A DNA stretch of 64,000 nt from Actinomyces slackii (GCF_900637295.1 NZ_LR134363.1:2542001-2606000); one strand, 5' to 3'; positions 19,080 through 28,772 are shown, numbered from the stretch's first letter. Numbers and translations: made by a program. The notes: generated from the sequence alone by a model not told the origin.

Positions 19080-20222
19080 TCAGGCGCTCATCGCCCGGCG
19101 CAACTGGGCGGCCAGATCGGCGCTGGTCGGCAGGCTCTGGCAGGCACGGCTGGCTCGCCCGGAGGCCTGGGCACGGGCCCGGTCATCAGTCAGCAGCTCG
19201 GCGATCGCCTCGGCCAGGGCGGGCGCCTCAGCGGGCACGAGCACGGCGCCTCCCCTGGCGGTCAGTGCCGTCCCGCCGACGTCGGTGGCCACGATGGCCG
19301 CCCCGGAGCGCAGCGCCTCCTGGATGGTCAGCGGCTGCCCCTCCCACAGACTGGTCTGGACCACGATGTCGCTGGCGGCCATGAGCCCCGGCGCATCCTG
19401 CCGTTGTCCCAGGAGCCTGATGGGCAGGCCGTCCGCGGCGATGCGGTCCTGGGCCTGGACTCGCACCGGCCCCTCCCCCGCCACCGCCCAGGTGAAGGCC
19501 GGCATCTCGCCCACGCCGACCCTGCGCGACAGGATGGAAGCGGCCTCCAGCAGGAGGTCGATGCCCTTCTGGGGGGCCAGGCGGGCCACGGTCAGGATCC
19601 GCAGGCCCTGCCCCCAGGCCTCATCGTGGTCCGCGGGCGGGATGGAGGAGACGGAGGAGTCCTGAGCGGCCCCGGCCTCGGGGGCAGGGATGATGGCCAG
19701 CTCCACAGCCGCGGCTCCCCGGGATCGGGCGCGCTCGGCCAGGTCGGGGCTGACAGCCAGAACGAGGTCGGCGCGCCTGGCCACGATCCCCTCCAGCCAT
19801 CGCCCCAGGGCGCGTGCGGCCCTGCCCCCCACGGTGAGGTTGTGCAGCGTGACAACGAGCCGTGCACGACCCGGACGGCGCCGTCCCAGGGCCAGGGCGG
19901 CCAGGGCGCCTGCGCGCAGCCCATGGGCGTGAAGCGCATCGGCTCGTCGTCCCAGGCGCCGCAGTCGGGCCACGGTCATGGCATCGGTGGGGCTGGGCAG
20001 CGGGCCGATCTCCAGGGCCTCGGCGCGCGCGGCTCCCACGTCCAGTCCCTCCAGCACCGCGGCCGGTGCCTGGACGATGACATCATGGCCCTGCCCGGCA
20101 AGGATCCGGGCGCAGTCGGCCAGGTGGGCGCGCACCCCTCCCGCGGCCGATCCCGCGACCTGGAGAATGCGCCTGCGGGCGCTTCCCGCAGGCCCCGCCT
20201 CGGGGTGAGTCGCCGTCGTCAT
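19080..20222 (-). CDS. GT4-family glycosyltransferase
   Basis: The 380-residue protein has a two-domain GT-B layout. The N-terminal half begins RRILQVAGSAAGGVRAHLAD, with the glycine-rich acceptor-side loop of GT4 enzymes. The C-terminal half has VARLAPQKGIDLLLEAASIL and SLWEGQPLTIQEALRSGAAI, the nucleotide-sugar binding region with its EX7E-like glutamates. It probably moves a sugar to an envelope precursor on the inner face of the membrane. It follows the MurJ-like flippase gene by 12 bases and ends the operon. Donor and acceptor are unknown. Confidence 0.88.
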   Translation of the reverse strand: MTTATHPEAGPAGSARRRILQVAGSAAGGVRAHLADCARILAGQGHDVIVQAPAAVLEGLDVGAARAEALEIGPLPSPTDAMTVARLRRLGRRADALHAHGLRAGALAALALGRRRPGRARLVVTLHNLTVGGRAARALGRWLEGIVARRADLVLAVSPDLAERARSRGAAAVELAIIPAPEAGAAQDSSVSSIPPADHDEAWGQGLRILTVARLAPQKGIDLLLEAASILSRRVGVGEMPAFTWAVAGEGPVRVQAQDRIAADGLPIRLLGQRQDAPGLMAASDIVVQTSLWEGQPLTIQEALRSGAAIVATDVGGTALTARGGAVLVPAEAPALAEAIAELLTDDRARAQASGRASRACQSLPTSADLAAQLRRAMSA

Positions 20223-20234
20223 GATCCGTCCTCC

Positions 20235-21911
20235 TCACTCGGTCTCACTCAGTGGCGCTGACGGCGCCCGCAGCCCGCTCAGCAGGCCGCGGTCCGCCAG
20301 GTGCGCGGCGCCCAGCGCGGCCGCCGCGGTCAACAGCGCCCCGGTGGCGGCCACCGCGATCCCCGCCCATGGCGAGGCCAGGGCTGCGCTCGCCGCACGG
20401 ACAGCCAGTCCGCCCACAAGGGCCACGGGCGCTGCGGCGCCCAGGACGCGCAGGCTCGGCCTCAGGACGGTCCACCCCAGGAACCGTGCCATGACGGCCA
20501 TCAGGCCCGCCCCGGCTAGGATCATGCCGGCGCTCTGCCCCACGGCCAGTCCCAGGAGGGTGGCCGGGGCGTCACCGCCCCGGGAGAGCCCGCCGACCGC
20601 CAACCACGAGACCACGGCCACCAGGAGCCATCCCGCCGCGGTGACCAGGGCGGCGTCGCGGGCGCGGTCGGCGGCGAACAGGACGCGGGTGATCTGGTAG
20701 ATGAGGCAGTAGCCCACGATCCCGGGCGCCAGGGTGGCCAGGGCCATGCTCATCCCCTGGACGTCGGCCAGGAGCAGGAAGAAGCGCTCGGCACCGTGGG
20801 AGGCGGCCAGCAGCATCCCCGCCCCCGCCACGGCGACGGCGCTGACCGCCGCGGTGGCCCGTGCGGACAGCTCTCGGGCGCCCGACCCGACGCCCGCCCG
20901 GTCCTGCCCCGGCCCGGGGCCCCCCGCCCGGGCGCGCTCGTCGAAGGCCGCCGACAGGCGCGGGTAGAGGACCGTGGCCACGGGGACCGCCAGGACGGCG
21001 TAGGGCAGGACGTAGACGGCCTGGGTGTACTGGTGGACGGCCACGGTCCCCGTTGTCCCGCCCCATCGGGCCAGGGCCAGGACGGCCAGGACGCTGATCT
21101 GCTGAGCCACCAGGGTCACCACCCCGGCTGAGCCCAGCCGAAGCGCCCGTCCCCATGCGGCCGCATCGAGTCTGATACTGGGCCGCAGCCGCAGCCCCAT
21201 GCGGTGGATGGGCCACAGCAGCGGCAGGCTCAAGGCGGCCACGCCCGCGGTCGTCCCCCATCCCAGCACCCGCAGAGCGGCGTCGGAGGCGCCCTCGGCG
21301 CCCTGGGTCATGGCTCCGTAGAGGCCGTAGGCGGCCATGACCACGACGCTGGAGAGGATCGGGGTGATGGCGGTCCAGCCGAAGCGGTTGTGAGCCTGCA
21401 GAACACCGGTGAGCACCACGCCGACGCCGTAGAGGGGGACCTGGAGGGCGAACATGCGCAGGAAGTCCGCGGCCAGCGCGATCTGCACGGCGCTGTCCTC
21501 GCCCTGGGAGACGGGCAGGAGGCCGGCGATGGGCTCGGCCGCCAGGGCCAGGGCCGCCCCCAGGGGCACGAGCAGCACCAGGACGATGCCCAGCAGCGCG
21601 CCGGCCGTGCGCTCGGCCTCCTGGCGCCGGGAGGCGGCGACGGCGGGGGCCAGGAGGGGCACGATCGTGGCGGCCAGCGCGCCGCCGACCACCACCTCGT
21701 AGAGGACGTTGGGGAGCTGATTGGCGCTGGCGTAGGCCCCGGCCACGGTCCCCGCGCCCACCGCGGAGGCCTGAGCGATCCACCGCAGGAATCCCAGGGC
21801 GCGGGCGATGAGGGTCAGGCCGGCCACTCCCCCCGCTGCCCCCAGGGCGCTGCGCGCTCGCCTCGGGCCCGGCGCCGGCCCGCCGCCCGCGCCGTCGTCG
21901 GCCACCCTCAT
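20235..21911 (-). CDS. MurJ/MviN-like lipid-linked precursor flippase
   Basis: The 558-residue protein is almost wholly hydrophobic, with many membrane segments as expected for the MOP superfamily. The N-terminal region (LTLIARALGFLRWIAQASAV then GAYASANQLPNVLYEVVVGG) matches the MurJ pattern, including the conserved arginine in the first helix. MurJ flips lipid II across the membrane. The protein lacks the long C-terminal cytoplasmic part of mycobacterial MurJ. Its start overlaps the stop of the MraY-like gene (ATGA at 21908-21911). A second MurJ may exist elsewhere, so a dedicated role for another polyprenyl-linked glycan is possible. Confidence 0.85.
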   Translation of the reverse strand: MRVADDGAGGGPAPGPRRARSALGAAGGVAGLTLIARALGFLRWIAQASAVGAGTVAGAYASANQLPNVLYEVVVGGALAATIVPLLAPAVAASRRQEAERTAGALLGIVLVLLVPLGAALALAAEPIAGLLPVSQGEDSAVQIALAADFLRMFALQVPLYGVGVVLTGVLQAHNRFGWTAITPILSSVVVMAAYGLYGAMTQGAEGASDAALRVLGWGTTAGVAALSLPLLWPIHRMGLRLRPSIRLDAAAWGRALRLGSAGVVTLVAQQISVLAVLALARWGGTTGTVAVHQYTQAVYVLPYAVLAVPVATVLYPRLSAAFDERARAGGPGPGQDRAGVGSGARELSARATAAVSAVAVAGAGMLLAASHGAERFFLLLADVQGMSMALATLAPGIVGYCLIYQITRVLFAADRARDAALVTAAGWLLVAVVSWLAVGGLSRGGDAPATLLGLAVGQSAGMILAGAGLMAVMARFLGWTVLRPSLRVLGAAAPVALVGGLAVRAASAALASPWAGIAVAATGALLTAAAALGAAHLADRGLLSGLRAPSAPLSETE

Positions 21912-22852
21912 GCCGGTCGGCGCCCCAGGTCATCCAGGGCGGCCAGGACCGGGGTTGTCGAGATCACCTGGGAGAAGGAGACCCTCTCGCTGGCCAGGAT
22001 GAGGGCGACTCCCGTCCCCGCCGCCGCCCACCGCAGGGACCGGCGGGGATGGGCGGCCAGGGCCGTGCCCACCAGGGCGCCCACGGTGTTGGCGCCGGTG
22101 TCCCCGAGCATGGTGGTCTCCATGAGGTCCTCGGGAAGGGCGGCGGCCACCACGCCCAGGCCGGCTCCCGCCAGCCGACGACTGGGCCCGGCGTCCCGGC
22201 CGGCGAGGGCCAGCACGGCCGCCGAGGCCAGGCCCGCGGCCTTGAGGCTGCGACCCGGGCGCAGATCGAGCAGGTTCATGACATTGGCCCACGAGGCGAT
22301 GACGACGGCCGACCCGGCCGCGTCGGCCAGCACCCGCACGCGCCCTGCGGTGCCGCCCTGGCCGCGGCTGGCCGCCAGAACTCCGCCGGCGACGGCCGCC
22401 CCCGCGCCGATGACGGCGATCTTGATCACCCCGGTGGTCACCTGCCCGCGCACCAGCGCCCCCAGGTGGCCCTTGAGCCCCTTGGGCGGGCGCCGGCCGT
22501 CCTGGCCCTGGGGCGCGGCCTCGGTCAGGTCATCGATCAGCCCGGCGGTCGCGGCCGAGGTGGTGGCGGCGACCGCGGCGATGGAGGCGGCGCGGCCGGG
22601 CTCCAGGCCCCCGCGGCGGCGCGGGGCGGGCGTGAGGGCGGGCGCGAGGGCTGCGATGCAGGCCCCGGCCGCCGCCCCGATCCCCCCGCGCAGGCTGACT
22701 GCGCGGCCCCGGTAGTTGGTGCGCTCCATGCGGGAGGTCAGCTTGGGGACCCCACTCAGCCCGCTGGAGGTCTCCAGGGCGGCTCGACCCGCCCGCGCCG
22801 CAGGGGCCAGCGAGTGCAGGAGGGCCGATCGAGTGCTGGGCGCGCGCGTCAT
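21908..22852 (-). CDS. MraY/WecA-like polyprenyl-phosphate glycosyl-1-phosphate transferase family protein
   Basis: The 314-residue membrane protein has several hydrophobic segments. Motifs recall the MraY/WecA (GT4-like) superfamily: GLIDDL with an Asp pair at 107-108, a KGLKGHLGALVRG stretch, NVMNLLDLRPGRSLK at about 190-204, and LGDTGAN at 249-255. These enzymes load a sugar phosphate onto undecaprenyl phosphate. It is shorter and more divergent than true MraY, and it sits outside the usual division cluster, so it is probably a paralogue. It lies between mctB and the MurJ-like gene, which suggests a joint envelope-glycan pathway. Substrate unknown. Confidence 0.75.
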   Translation of the reverse strand: MTRAPSTRSALLHSLAPAARAGRAALETSSGLSGVPKLTSRMERTNYRGRAVSLRGGIGAAAGACIAALAPALTPAPRRRGGLEPGRAASIAAVAATTSAATAGLIDDLTEAAPQGQDGRRPPKGLKGHLGALVRGQVTTGVIKIAVIGAGAAVAGGVLAASRGQGGTAGRVRVLADAAGSAVVIASWANVMNLLDLRPGRSLKAAGLASAAVLALAGRDAGPSRRLAGAGLGVVAAALPEDLMETTMLGDTGANTVGALVGTALAAHPRRSLRWAAAGTGVALILASERVSFSQVISTTPVLAALDDLGRRPA

Positions 22853-22907
22853 GGACTCAGCCTAGGCCAGCGCTGGGGCGCAGGTGCGACGGCGCGGTCC
22901 GTGCCGC

Positions 22908-23831
22908 TCAGCGGGCCACGGGCGGGATCACCGCCTGGGCACCCTCGTCGAATCCGTAGTGGCTTCGGGTGCCCGCATCGGTGGCGGCCAGGGCCAGCGG
23001 CGTCGAGACCGCGGCGGTGGCCTGCCCCACCGAGTCGACGGTGGTCACCTGAGCCCTGGCGGAGCGGATGACGCCGATGAGGCTGGCCTCGCCGTCGGCG
23101 CTTCCCACCACGACGGTGGTCGCGGCGCTGGCGACTCCTCCCAGGGACTTGGCCCATACGGCGGGGTCCACGGATCCTGAGGCCGTGGCGGTGGCCTTCG
23201 CCTCGGGCCCGCCGGTGGGGCGGGGCCCGACCGCCACGATCATGGATGCCGGGGCGGAGGGCTGTGACTCGACGGTCATCAGGGGCTGGCCGGTGGCGGT
23301 CAGCAGGCTCTTGAGGGTGGCGGCCTCCGCCTCGCTGGAGGTCAGCGCCTTGCCCAGTCCCTCTCCCAGGATGGCGTCGGCGTCCTTGGAGGCGGGCTCG
23401 CCCAGGGCGGAGGCGACCTGGCCCGAGTAGGTGGATCGGTAGCCGGCACGGCTGGTGGAGATCCACTCCTGGGTCAGGGCGAATCGCCCGTCGACGCTCC
23501 CTCCGGCGGCCTGGATCTGGGTCTGGATGGCCTCGATGTCCTCGTTCTTGGCCTCGGGCAGGACCACGATGGCCACGGTCTTGCCCTCCAGGGTTCCCGG
23601 GAGGAAGCCCGCGGCGGCCTGGGTGATGTAGTTGTCGCGCTCATTGACGGCCGTGGCGGTCTGCTCCAGCTGCAGCTGCGTGGCCTTGCGCTCCTCCCGC
23701 AGGGCGGCGACCTGGTCGTTGAGGGCGGTTCCCAGGGAGTTCTGCAGGGGGCCCGCCCCCAGCACGACGCCCACGGCCAGGGCGAGGAACACCGAGATGA
23801 GGGAGACCAGATGGTAGCGGAAGTCGATCAT
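22908..23831 (-). CDS. MctB-like membrane-anchored protein (copper transporter/outer channel family)
   Basis: The 307-residue protein begins MIDFRYHLVSLISVFLALAV, a start highly typical of the MctB (Rv1698) family. One membrane anchor is followed by a coiled-coil-like segment at about residues 30-65 and an extracytoplasmic alpha/beta domain. In Mycobacterium it is linked to copper export and channel formation, while in other actinobacteria its position beside steA suggests a cell-envelope or division role. The same neighbour, steA, lies 47 bases upstream here. The copper function is not supported by any metal motif that I can see. Confidence 0.85.
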   Translation of the reverse strand: MIDFRYHLVSLISVFLALAVGVVLGAGPLQNSLGTALNDQVAALREERKATQLQLEQTATAVNERDNYITQAAAGFLPGTLEGKTVAIVVLPEAKNEDIEAIQTQIQAAGGSVDGRFALTQEWISTSRAGYRSTYSGQVASALGEPASKDADAILGEGLGKALTSSEAEAATLKSLLTATGQPLMTVESQPSAPASMIVAVGPRPTGGPEAKATATASGSVDPAVWAKSLGGVASAATTVVVGSADGEASLIGVIRSARAQVTTVDSVGQATAAVSTPLALAATDAGTRSHYGFDEGAQAVIPPVAR

Positions 23832-23878
23832 GATGGTGGCCTTCGATTCGTGGTCGAGCCTTGGTGGCCCTGGGGGCG

Positions 23879-25081
23879 TCAGACAGTGGGCGATTGGGGG
23901 GACAGGCCCACCAGAGCGCGGAAGAAGTTGATGATGTCGTCCCACAGCACGCCGGACAGGCCCAGGAAGGCCTGACCGCCGGGGGTGGACATGATCGCCG
24001 TGGCCAGGGCGAGGAGCCCGGCCAGGGCCAGGCCCACCAGCCACCACCCGGAGATGCGGGTGCGGTAGAGCTGGGAGACGCCCTTGGCATCGATGAGCCG
24101 CCCGCCCACCTTCAGGCGGGTCAGGAAGGTCGAGGACATCCCCGAGCGACCCTTGTCCAGGAACTCCAGGAGCGTGGCGTGGGTTCCCAGGGCGACGATG
24201 ATCTCCGCCCCGGCCTCGTCGGCCATGAGCATGGCGATGTCCTCCGAGGTGCCGGTGGCGGAGAACACGGAGTGCTCCACGCCCAGGTCCTCGACGCGCG
24301 AGAGCCCCGGGGCGCGCCCGTCGCGGTATCCGTGGACGATGATCTCGGCCCCACTGGTCAGGGCCTTGTCGGAGACCGAGTCCATGTCCCCCACCACCAT
24401 GTGGAGCTTCAGGCCCTCCTCGAGAACCGCGTCGGCGCCCCCGTCCACGCCGATGATGATCGGCCTGTACTCACGGATGTAGGGGCGCAGCGCCTTGAGG
24501 TCCTCCTTGTAGGAGTACCCCCGCACCACCACCAGGACGTGCTTGCCGCTCATCTGGGTGCGCAGGGCCGGCATGCCCACACCGTTGAGCAGCAGGTCCC
24601 ACTCGCCCCGCATGTACTCCATGGTGTTGGCGGCGAAGGCCTCCAGCTGGACGGCCAGCCCCGCTTTGGCCTCCTCCATGGCCGCGTCCACCGACTCGGC
24701 GCTCTGGAGCGTGCCCTCGGCGATGACCTGGGTCTTGCCCATGTGGCTGACCGCCCCGTCGTGGATCTCGACGCGCTGGCCGTCGTGCAGGCGCATGATG
24801 TCCGGCCCCAGGTCATCGATGAGGGGGATGCCGGCCTCGATGAGAATCCCCGGGCCCAGGTTGGGGTAGCGCCCGGAGACCGACGGGGCGGCGTTGAGGA
24901 CGGCCGCCGGCCGGCGCTCCACCAGGGACTCGGCCGCCACTCGGTCCAGGTCGGTGTGGTCGATCACGGCGATCTCACCGGGCTGGAGGCGCTTGGTGAG
25001 CCGCTTGGTGCGTGTATCGACCCGCACAACCCCGGTGGAGCGCGCGGATCGGGACGCAGGCCTGCGGAAGGGACTCCTCAC
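23879..25081 (-). CDS. steA: SteA-like cytokinetic ring protein
   Basis: The 400-residue protein has a long soluble region and one clear C-terminal membrane segment (ISGWWLVGLALAGLLALATA), with a short tail. The middle part (IIIGVDGGADAVLEEGLKLH, VVGDMDSVS) resembles the thiamine pyrophosphokinase fold found in SteA (Rv1697-like) proteins. In Corynebacterium, SteA works with SteB in cytokinesis. The start overlaps the recN stop (ATGA at 25078-25081). Catalysis is doubtful in this family, and a structural role at the septum is the usual view. Confidence 0.88.
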   Translation of the reverse strand: MRSPFRRPASRSARSTGVVRVDTRTKRLTKRLQPGEIAVIDHTDLDRVAAESLVERRPAAVLNAAPSVSGRYPNLGPGILIEAGIPLIDDLGPDIMRLHDGQRVEIHDGAVSHMGKTQVIAEGTLQSAESVDAAMEEAKAGLAVQLEAFAANTMEYMRGEWDLLLNGVGMPALRTQMSGKHVLVVVRGYSYKEDLKALRPYIREYRPIIIGVDGGADAVLEEGLKLHMVVGDMDSVSDKALTSGAEIIVHGYRDGRAPGLSRVEDLGVEHSVFSATGTSEDIAMLMADEAGAEIIVALGTHATLLEFLDKGRSGMSSTFLTRLKVGGRLIDAKGVSQLYRTRISGWWLVGLALAGLLALATAIMSTPGGQAFLGLSGVLWDDIINFFRALVGLSPQSPTV

Positions 25082-26895
25082 GCGTGGGATTCTGCCACGG
25101 CGGCCTGGTGGGCCGCCTCCTCCAGCAGCTCGGCGGCGTGCCGGACGGCGACCTCGGAGTCCTCGTGCCCCGAGAGCATCCGGGCCAGCTCCCGGTGGCG
25201 CTCCTGGCCGGTGACCACGACGACGCTGGTGCGGGCGGCCGGCGCTCCGCCGGGCTTCTGCGCGGGATCCAGGGGTAGCTCGGACTGCCCGTCACCAGCC
25301 GGGACGGTGTCCTTGCGCACCACCAGGTGCTGGTCGGCCCATGCCGCCACCTGAGCCAGGTGGGTGACCACCACCACCTGGTGGCTTCGGGCCAGGCGGG
25401 CCAGGCGCCTGCCGATCTCGCGGGCGGCCCTGCCGCCCACGCCGGCATCGATCTCGTCGAAGACCAGGGTGCGCACGCCCCGGCCTGGGGCGGAGGGCGC
25501 TGTCGTGGCGCGGGCCTCGGCCAGGACCACCTCCAGGGCCAGCATGATGCGGGAGAGCTCGCCGCCTGAGGCGCCCTTGCCCAGCGGCAGGGCCGGGGCA
25601 CCAGGGTGCGAGATCAGGGCCAGTGTCACCGACTCCCCGCCGGTGGGGCCGGGCTCGTCCAGCTCGGTGAGCTCGACGACCAGGCGCGAGCCCTTCATCT
25701 GCAGGCCCTCCAGCTCGGCGGTGACGGCCTGCTCCAGATGGGTGGCCAGGCGCTGACGGGCCCCGGTGAGCTCGGTGCGCCGGGCGGCGAGATCGTCCTC
25801 GGCCCGGGCCAGGTGCTCGGCGAGGGCGGAGGCGCCGTCGTGGGGGCCGTCGAGCTCTAACAGGCGGGCGGCGGCGCGCTGCCCCCAGGCCAGCAGGGCG
25901 TCGACGTCCTCAATCCGCTCGGCGCCCGCGATCTCGCGGCAGGCCTGCGCCAGGGCGCCGCGACGGTTCTGGACGTGGGCCAGTCGGGCCGGGTCCGCCT
26001 CAAGGCCCGCCAGGTAGGTGGACAGGTCCCCGGCGATATCGGCGGCCTCGATGCCCAGCTGACCGGCACGCGTGGCCAGCTGCGCCAGGGCGGGGTCCAC
26101 CGCGGCCTCGGCGGCCAGCGCCCGCTCGGCCTCGGCGATCAGGCTCACCGCGTCAGGGGCCTGGACCGCGTCATCCTCCCCGCTGAGCGCGCTCAGCGCG
26201 GCCGTGGCGGCGCGCCGCAGGTCCTCGGCGTGATCGAGGCGCTCGGCCTCCTGGGTCAGGGCGCGATCCTCCCCCGGCTGGGGGTCGAGCTCCTCGAGGG
26301 CGGTGAGCCAGCCGCGCAGACGCTCGATCTCCTCACCTCGCGCCTCGGCGGAGGCCTGCCACTCCTCCAGTGCTCGGGCCGCCTCCTGGCGCGCGCGGTA
26401 GGCCTGGGAGTAGCGGCGGCACAGGTCGAGGTGCTCGGCCCCTCCCAGGGAATCCAGGGCGGAGCGCTGGGCGGCCGCTGAGCGCAGCCGCAGCTGATCG
26501 GACTGCCCGTGCACGGACACCAGGGAGGAGCCCACCTCGGCCAGCACGGAGGAGGGCACGGCCCGTCCCCCCAGGTGGGCGCGGGAGCGCCCCGAGGCGG
26601 GGACTGATCGTGAGGCCAGGAGCAGGTCCTCGTCGATCTCAGCCCCGGCCTCAACTGCGCGCTGGGCGGCGCGCGAGTCGGGGTCGATGATGAAGGCGCC
26701 CTCCACCAGGCAGCGCTGCGCCCCGGCGCGCACGGCGGCGGCGTCGGCCCGCTGGCCCAGCAGGAGGCCCAGGGAGGTCAGGACCATGGTCTTGCCCGCT
26801 CCGGTCTCCCCGGTCAGGGCGTTGAGCCCCGGGGCCAGATCCAGCTCTGCGTTCTCGATGACGCCCAGGTCCTCGATGTGCAGGGAGTCGATCAC
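25078..26895 (-). CDS. recN: DNA repair protein RecN
   Basis: The 605-residue SMC-like ATPase has Walker A GETGAGKT at about residues 29-36. The C-terminal signature SGGELSRIMLALEVVLAEA and Walker B LVFDEIDAGVGGRAA are present, with a long helical, coiled-coil-like middle. RecN acts early at DNA double-strand breaks. It overlaps both neighbours by four bases (ATGA at 25078-25081 and 26892-26895), so the nadK-recN-steA genes are translationally coupled. Length and motifs are normal. Confidence 0.97.
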   Translation of the reverse strand: MIDSLHIEDLGVIENAELDLAPGLNALTGETGAGKTMVLTSLGLLLGQRADAAAVRAGAQRCLVEGAFIIDPDSRAAQRAVEAGAEIDEDLLLASRSVPASGRSRAHLGGRAVPSSVLAEVGSSLVSVHGQSDQLRLRSAAAQRSALDSLGGAEHLDLCRRYSQAYRARQEAARALEEWQASAEARGEEIERLRGWLTALEELDPQPGEDRALTQEAERLDHAEDLRRAATAALSALSGEDDAVQAPDAVSLIAEAERALAAEAAVDPALAQLATRAGQLGIEAADIAGDLSTYLAGLEADPARLAHVQNRRGALAQACREIAGAERIEDVDALLAWGQRAAARLLELDGPHDGASALAEHLARAEDDLAARRTELTGARQRLATHLEQAVTAELEGLQMKGSRLVVELTELDEPGPTGGESVTLALISHPGAPALPLGKGASGGELSRIMLALEVVLAEARATTAPSAPGRGVRTLVFDEIDAGVGGRAAREIGRRLARLARSHQVVVVTHLAQVAAWADQHLVVRKDTVPAGDGQSELPLDPAQKPGGAPAARTSVVVVTGQERHRELARMLSGHEDSEVAVRHAAELLEEAAHQAAVAESHA

Positions 26896-27899
26896 GCCGC
26901 GCCCCCCGAGGGGCCGCGGCCCTGTGGTGAGGCGGGGACGTCCTCGAGGTCCCCGGTCTCCTCGGCGCTCTCGGCACTGGCCGAGGCGCGCCAGCCCTCG
27001 ACCGGCAGGTCGAGCTTGCGCACGAGCCGGGTGGAGAAGGGGGCCTCGTTGAAGCGCGCCAGCCTGACGGGGCGCTCAGCCCGGGTCACTCGGATGCGGG
27101 AGCCCACGGGGGCGTCCAGGCTGCGCCGCCCATCGCACCAGACCTCGGCCCCGCCGAAGCCGGCGCGCTGGATGACCACCTCCAGGCAGGAGCGCGGGCC
27201 CAGCACCAGGGGGCGGGTGAACAGGGCGTGGGCGGCGATGGGCACCAGCAGCATGGCCTCGACCTCGGGCCAGATGACCGGGCCGCCGCAGGAGAAGGCG
27301 TAGGCGGTCGAGCCTGTGGGGGTGGACATGATCAGCCCGTCGCAGCCGAAGGAGGAGACGGCCTGGCCGTCGACGCCGATGGCGACCTCGAGCATGCGCG
27401 CCCGATCCCGCTTCTCCAGGGCGGCCTCATTGAGGGCCCATTGGCGGCTGACCGTCCCATCGGGGCCGATCACCTCGACATTCAGGGCGGTGCGGGTCTC
27501 CACCGTGTAGCGCCCGGCGACCATATCGGCCACCACCTGCTCCACGGCGTCAGGATCGGCCTCGGCCAGGAAGCCCACATGCCCCGTGTTGATGCCGACC
27601 AGGGGGATGTCCCGCTCGCGGGCCACCTCGCAGGCCCGCAGAATGGTGCCGTCGCCCCCCAGGACCAGCACCATGTCCACCTCTCCCTCGAATCCCGGCC
27701 CGACGGGCTCCACGTCGTGGGCGCGCAGGGCCTGCTCGGCGCGGGCCAGGGCGGAGGCGGTGGGCGCTGAGCGGTGGTGCGGGGGCACCGGCTTGTCGTT
27801 GAGGTCGCGCCTGAAGAGCATGACGCGCTGGAGCTGCGCATGCTGGTGGGCATCGGCATGGTGGGGCGCGATATGGGCGCTGCCCTGCTGGGTGGTCAC
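26892..27899 (-). CDS. nadK: NAD kinase
   Basis: NadK phosphorylates NAD to NADP in the cytoplasm. The 335-residue product has GGDGT at residues 81-85, followed by PLVGINTGHVGFLAE. It then has the NE motif in QWALNEAAL and PTGSTAYAFSCGGP, all diagnostic. The first 25 residues (rich in His and Gln) are a nonconserved extension, but the start at 27899 overlaps the tlyA stop as ATGA, which supports it. Its place between tlyA and recN matches the conserved actinobacterial order. Confidence 0.96.
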   Translation of the reverse strand: MTTQQGSAHIAPHHADAHQHAQLQRVMLFRRDLNDKPVPPHHRSAPTASALARAEQALRAHDVEPVGPGFEGEVDMVLVLGGDGTILRACEVARERDIPLVGINTGHVGFLAEADPDAVEQVVADMVAGRYTVETRTALNVEVIGPDGTVSRQWALNEAALEKRDRARMLEVAIGVDGQAVSSFGCDGLIMSTPTGSTAYAFSCGGPVIWPEVEAMLLVPIAAHALFTRPLVLGPRSCLEVVIQRAGFGGAEVWCDGRRSLDAPVGSRIRVTRAERPVRLARFNEAPFSTRLVRKLDLPVEGWRASASAESAEETGDLEDVPASPQGRGPSGGAA

Positions 27900-28771
27900 G
27901 GCTGGCTCCTTCCGCGGCCCAGGTTACCGGCCGGGCCCTGCGCGACGGCCTCCAGGGCCTGGTCGTAGAGCTCCTGGCCGTCCATGTCACCGGCGCCCCC
28001 GGCCTGGCCGGCGCGCATGGCCAGGAAGTACTCGACGTTCCCGGCGGGACCCGGCAGCGGCGAGGCGGTCACGGCCCGCACGGCAAGGCCCAGTCGGTGG
28101 GCCGCCTGGGCGACCTCCACGACGGACTCGACATGGAGGTCGGGATCGCGGACCACTCCCCCGCGCCCCAGGCGCTCCTTGCCCACCTCGAACTGGGGCT
28201 TGACCATGAGCAGGAGGTCGGCATCCGGTGCGGCGGCGCGCGTCAGGGGCTCCAGGACCAGGGTCAGGGAGATGAAGGACAGGTCGCCCACCACCAGTCC
28301 TGGACCGGGGGCCACGGCGGCGGGGTCCAGGGTGCGCACATTGGTGCGGTCCAGGGCGGTGACCCGGGGGTCGGACCGCAGGGACCAGGCCAGTTGGCCG
28401 TAGCCGACGTCGACGGCCACGACATGCGCGGCGCCGCGGCGCAGCAGGACGTCGGTGAAGCCTCCGGTGGAGGCCCCGGCATCCAGGCAGCGGCGCCCGG
28501 CCACCCGCGGCGCCAGGCCGCGATCGGCCAGGGCGTCCAGGGCGCCGGCGAGCTTGTGGGCCCCACGGGAGACGTAGTCCTGACCGTCGCCGCCCCTGCG
28601 AGGAGGGAGCACCTCGATGGCCTGGGCCGGGTTGACCTGGCGCGCCGGCTTGGTGACCACGGCGCCGTCGACTGTGACGCGCCCCTGGGCCAGGAGCTCG
28701 GCGGCGTGGGTGCGGGAGCGGGCCAGGCCGCGGCGGGCCAGCTCGGAGTCGATGCGGATGAGGCGGGCCAT
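27896..28771 (-). CDS. tlyA: TlyA family 16S/23S rRNA (2'-O)-methyltransferase
   Basis: The 291-residue protein has an N-terminal S4 RNA-binding domain (RIDSELARRGLARSRTHAAE to VTVDG). A FtsJ-like SAM methyltransferase domain follows, with CLDAGASTGGFTDVLLRRGA as the SAM site. TlyA methylates ribosomal RNA 2'-hydroxyls in mycobacteria and affects capreomycin response. I start it at 28771 (MARLIRIDSE), one base after the stop of the small gene upstream, rather than at an upstream ATG that would overlap it. The motif K-D-K-E tetrad was not fully traced. Confidence 0.94.
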   Translation of the reverse strand: MARLIRIDSELARRGLARSRTHAAELLAQGRVTVDGAVVTKPARQVNPAQAIEVLPPRRGGDGQDYVSRGAHKLAGALDALADRGLAPRVAGRRCLDAGASTGGFTDVLLRRGAAHVVAVDVGYGQLAWSLRSDPRVTALDRTNVRTLDPAAVAPGPGLVVGDLSFISLTLVLEPLTRAAAPDADLLLMVKPQFEVGKERLGRGGVVRDPDLHVESVVEVAQAAHRLGLAVRAVTASPLPGPAGNVEYFLAMRAGQAGGAGDMDGQELYDQALEAVAQGPAGNLGRGRSQP

Positions 28772-28772
28772 A

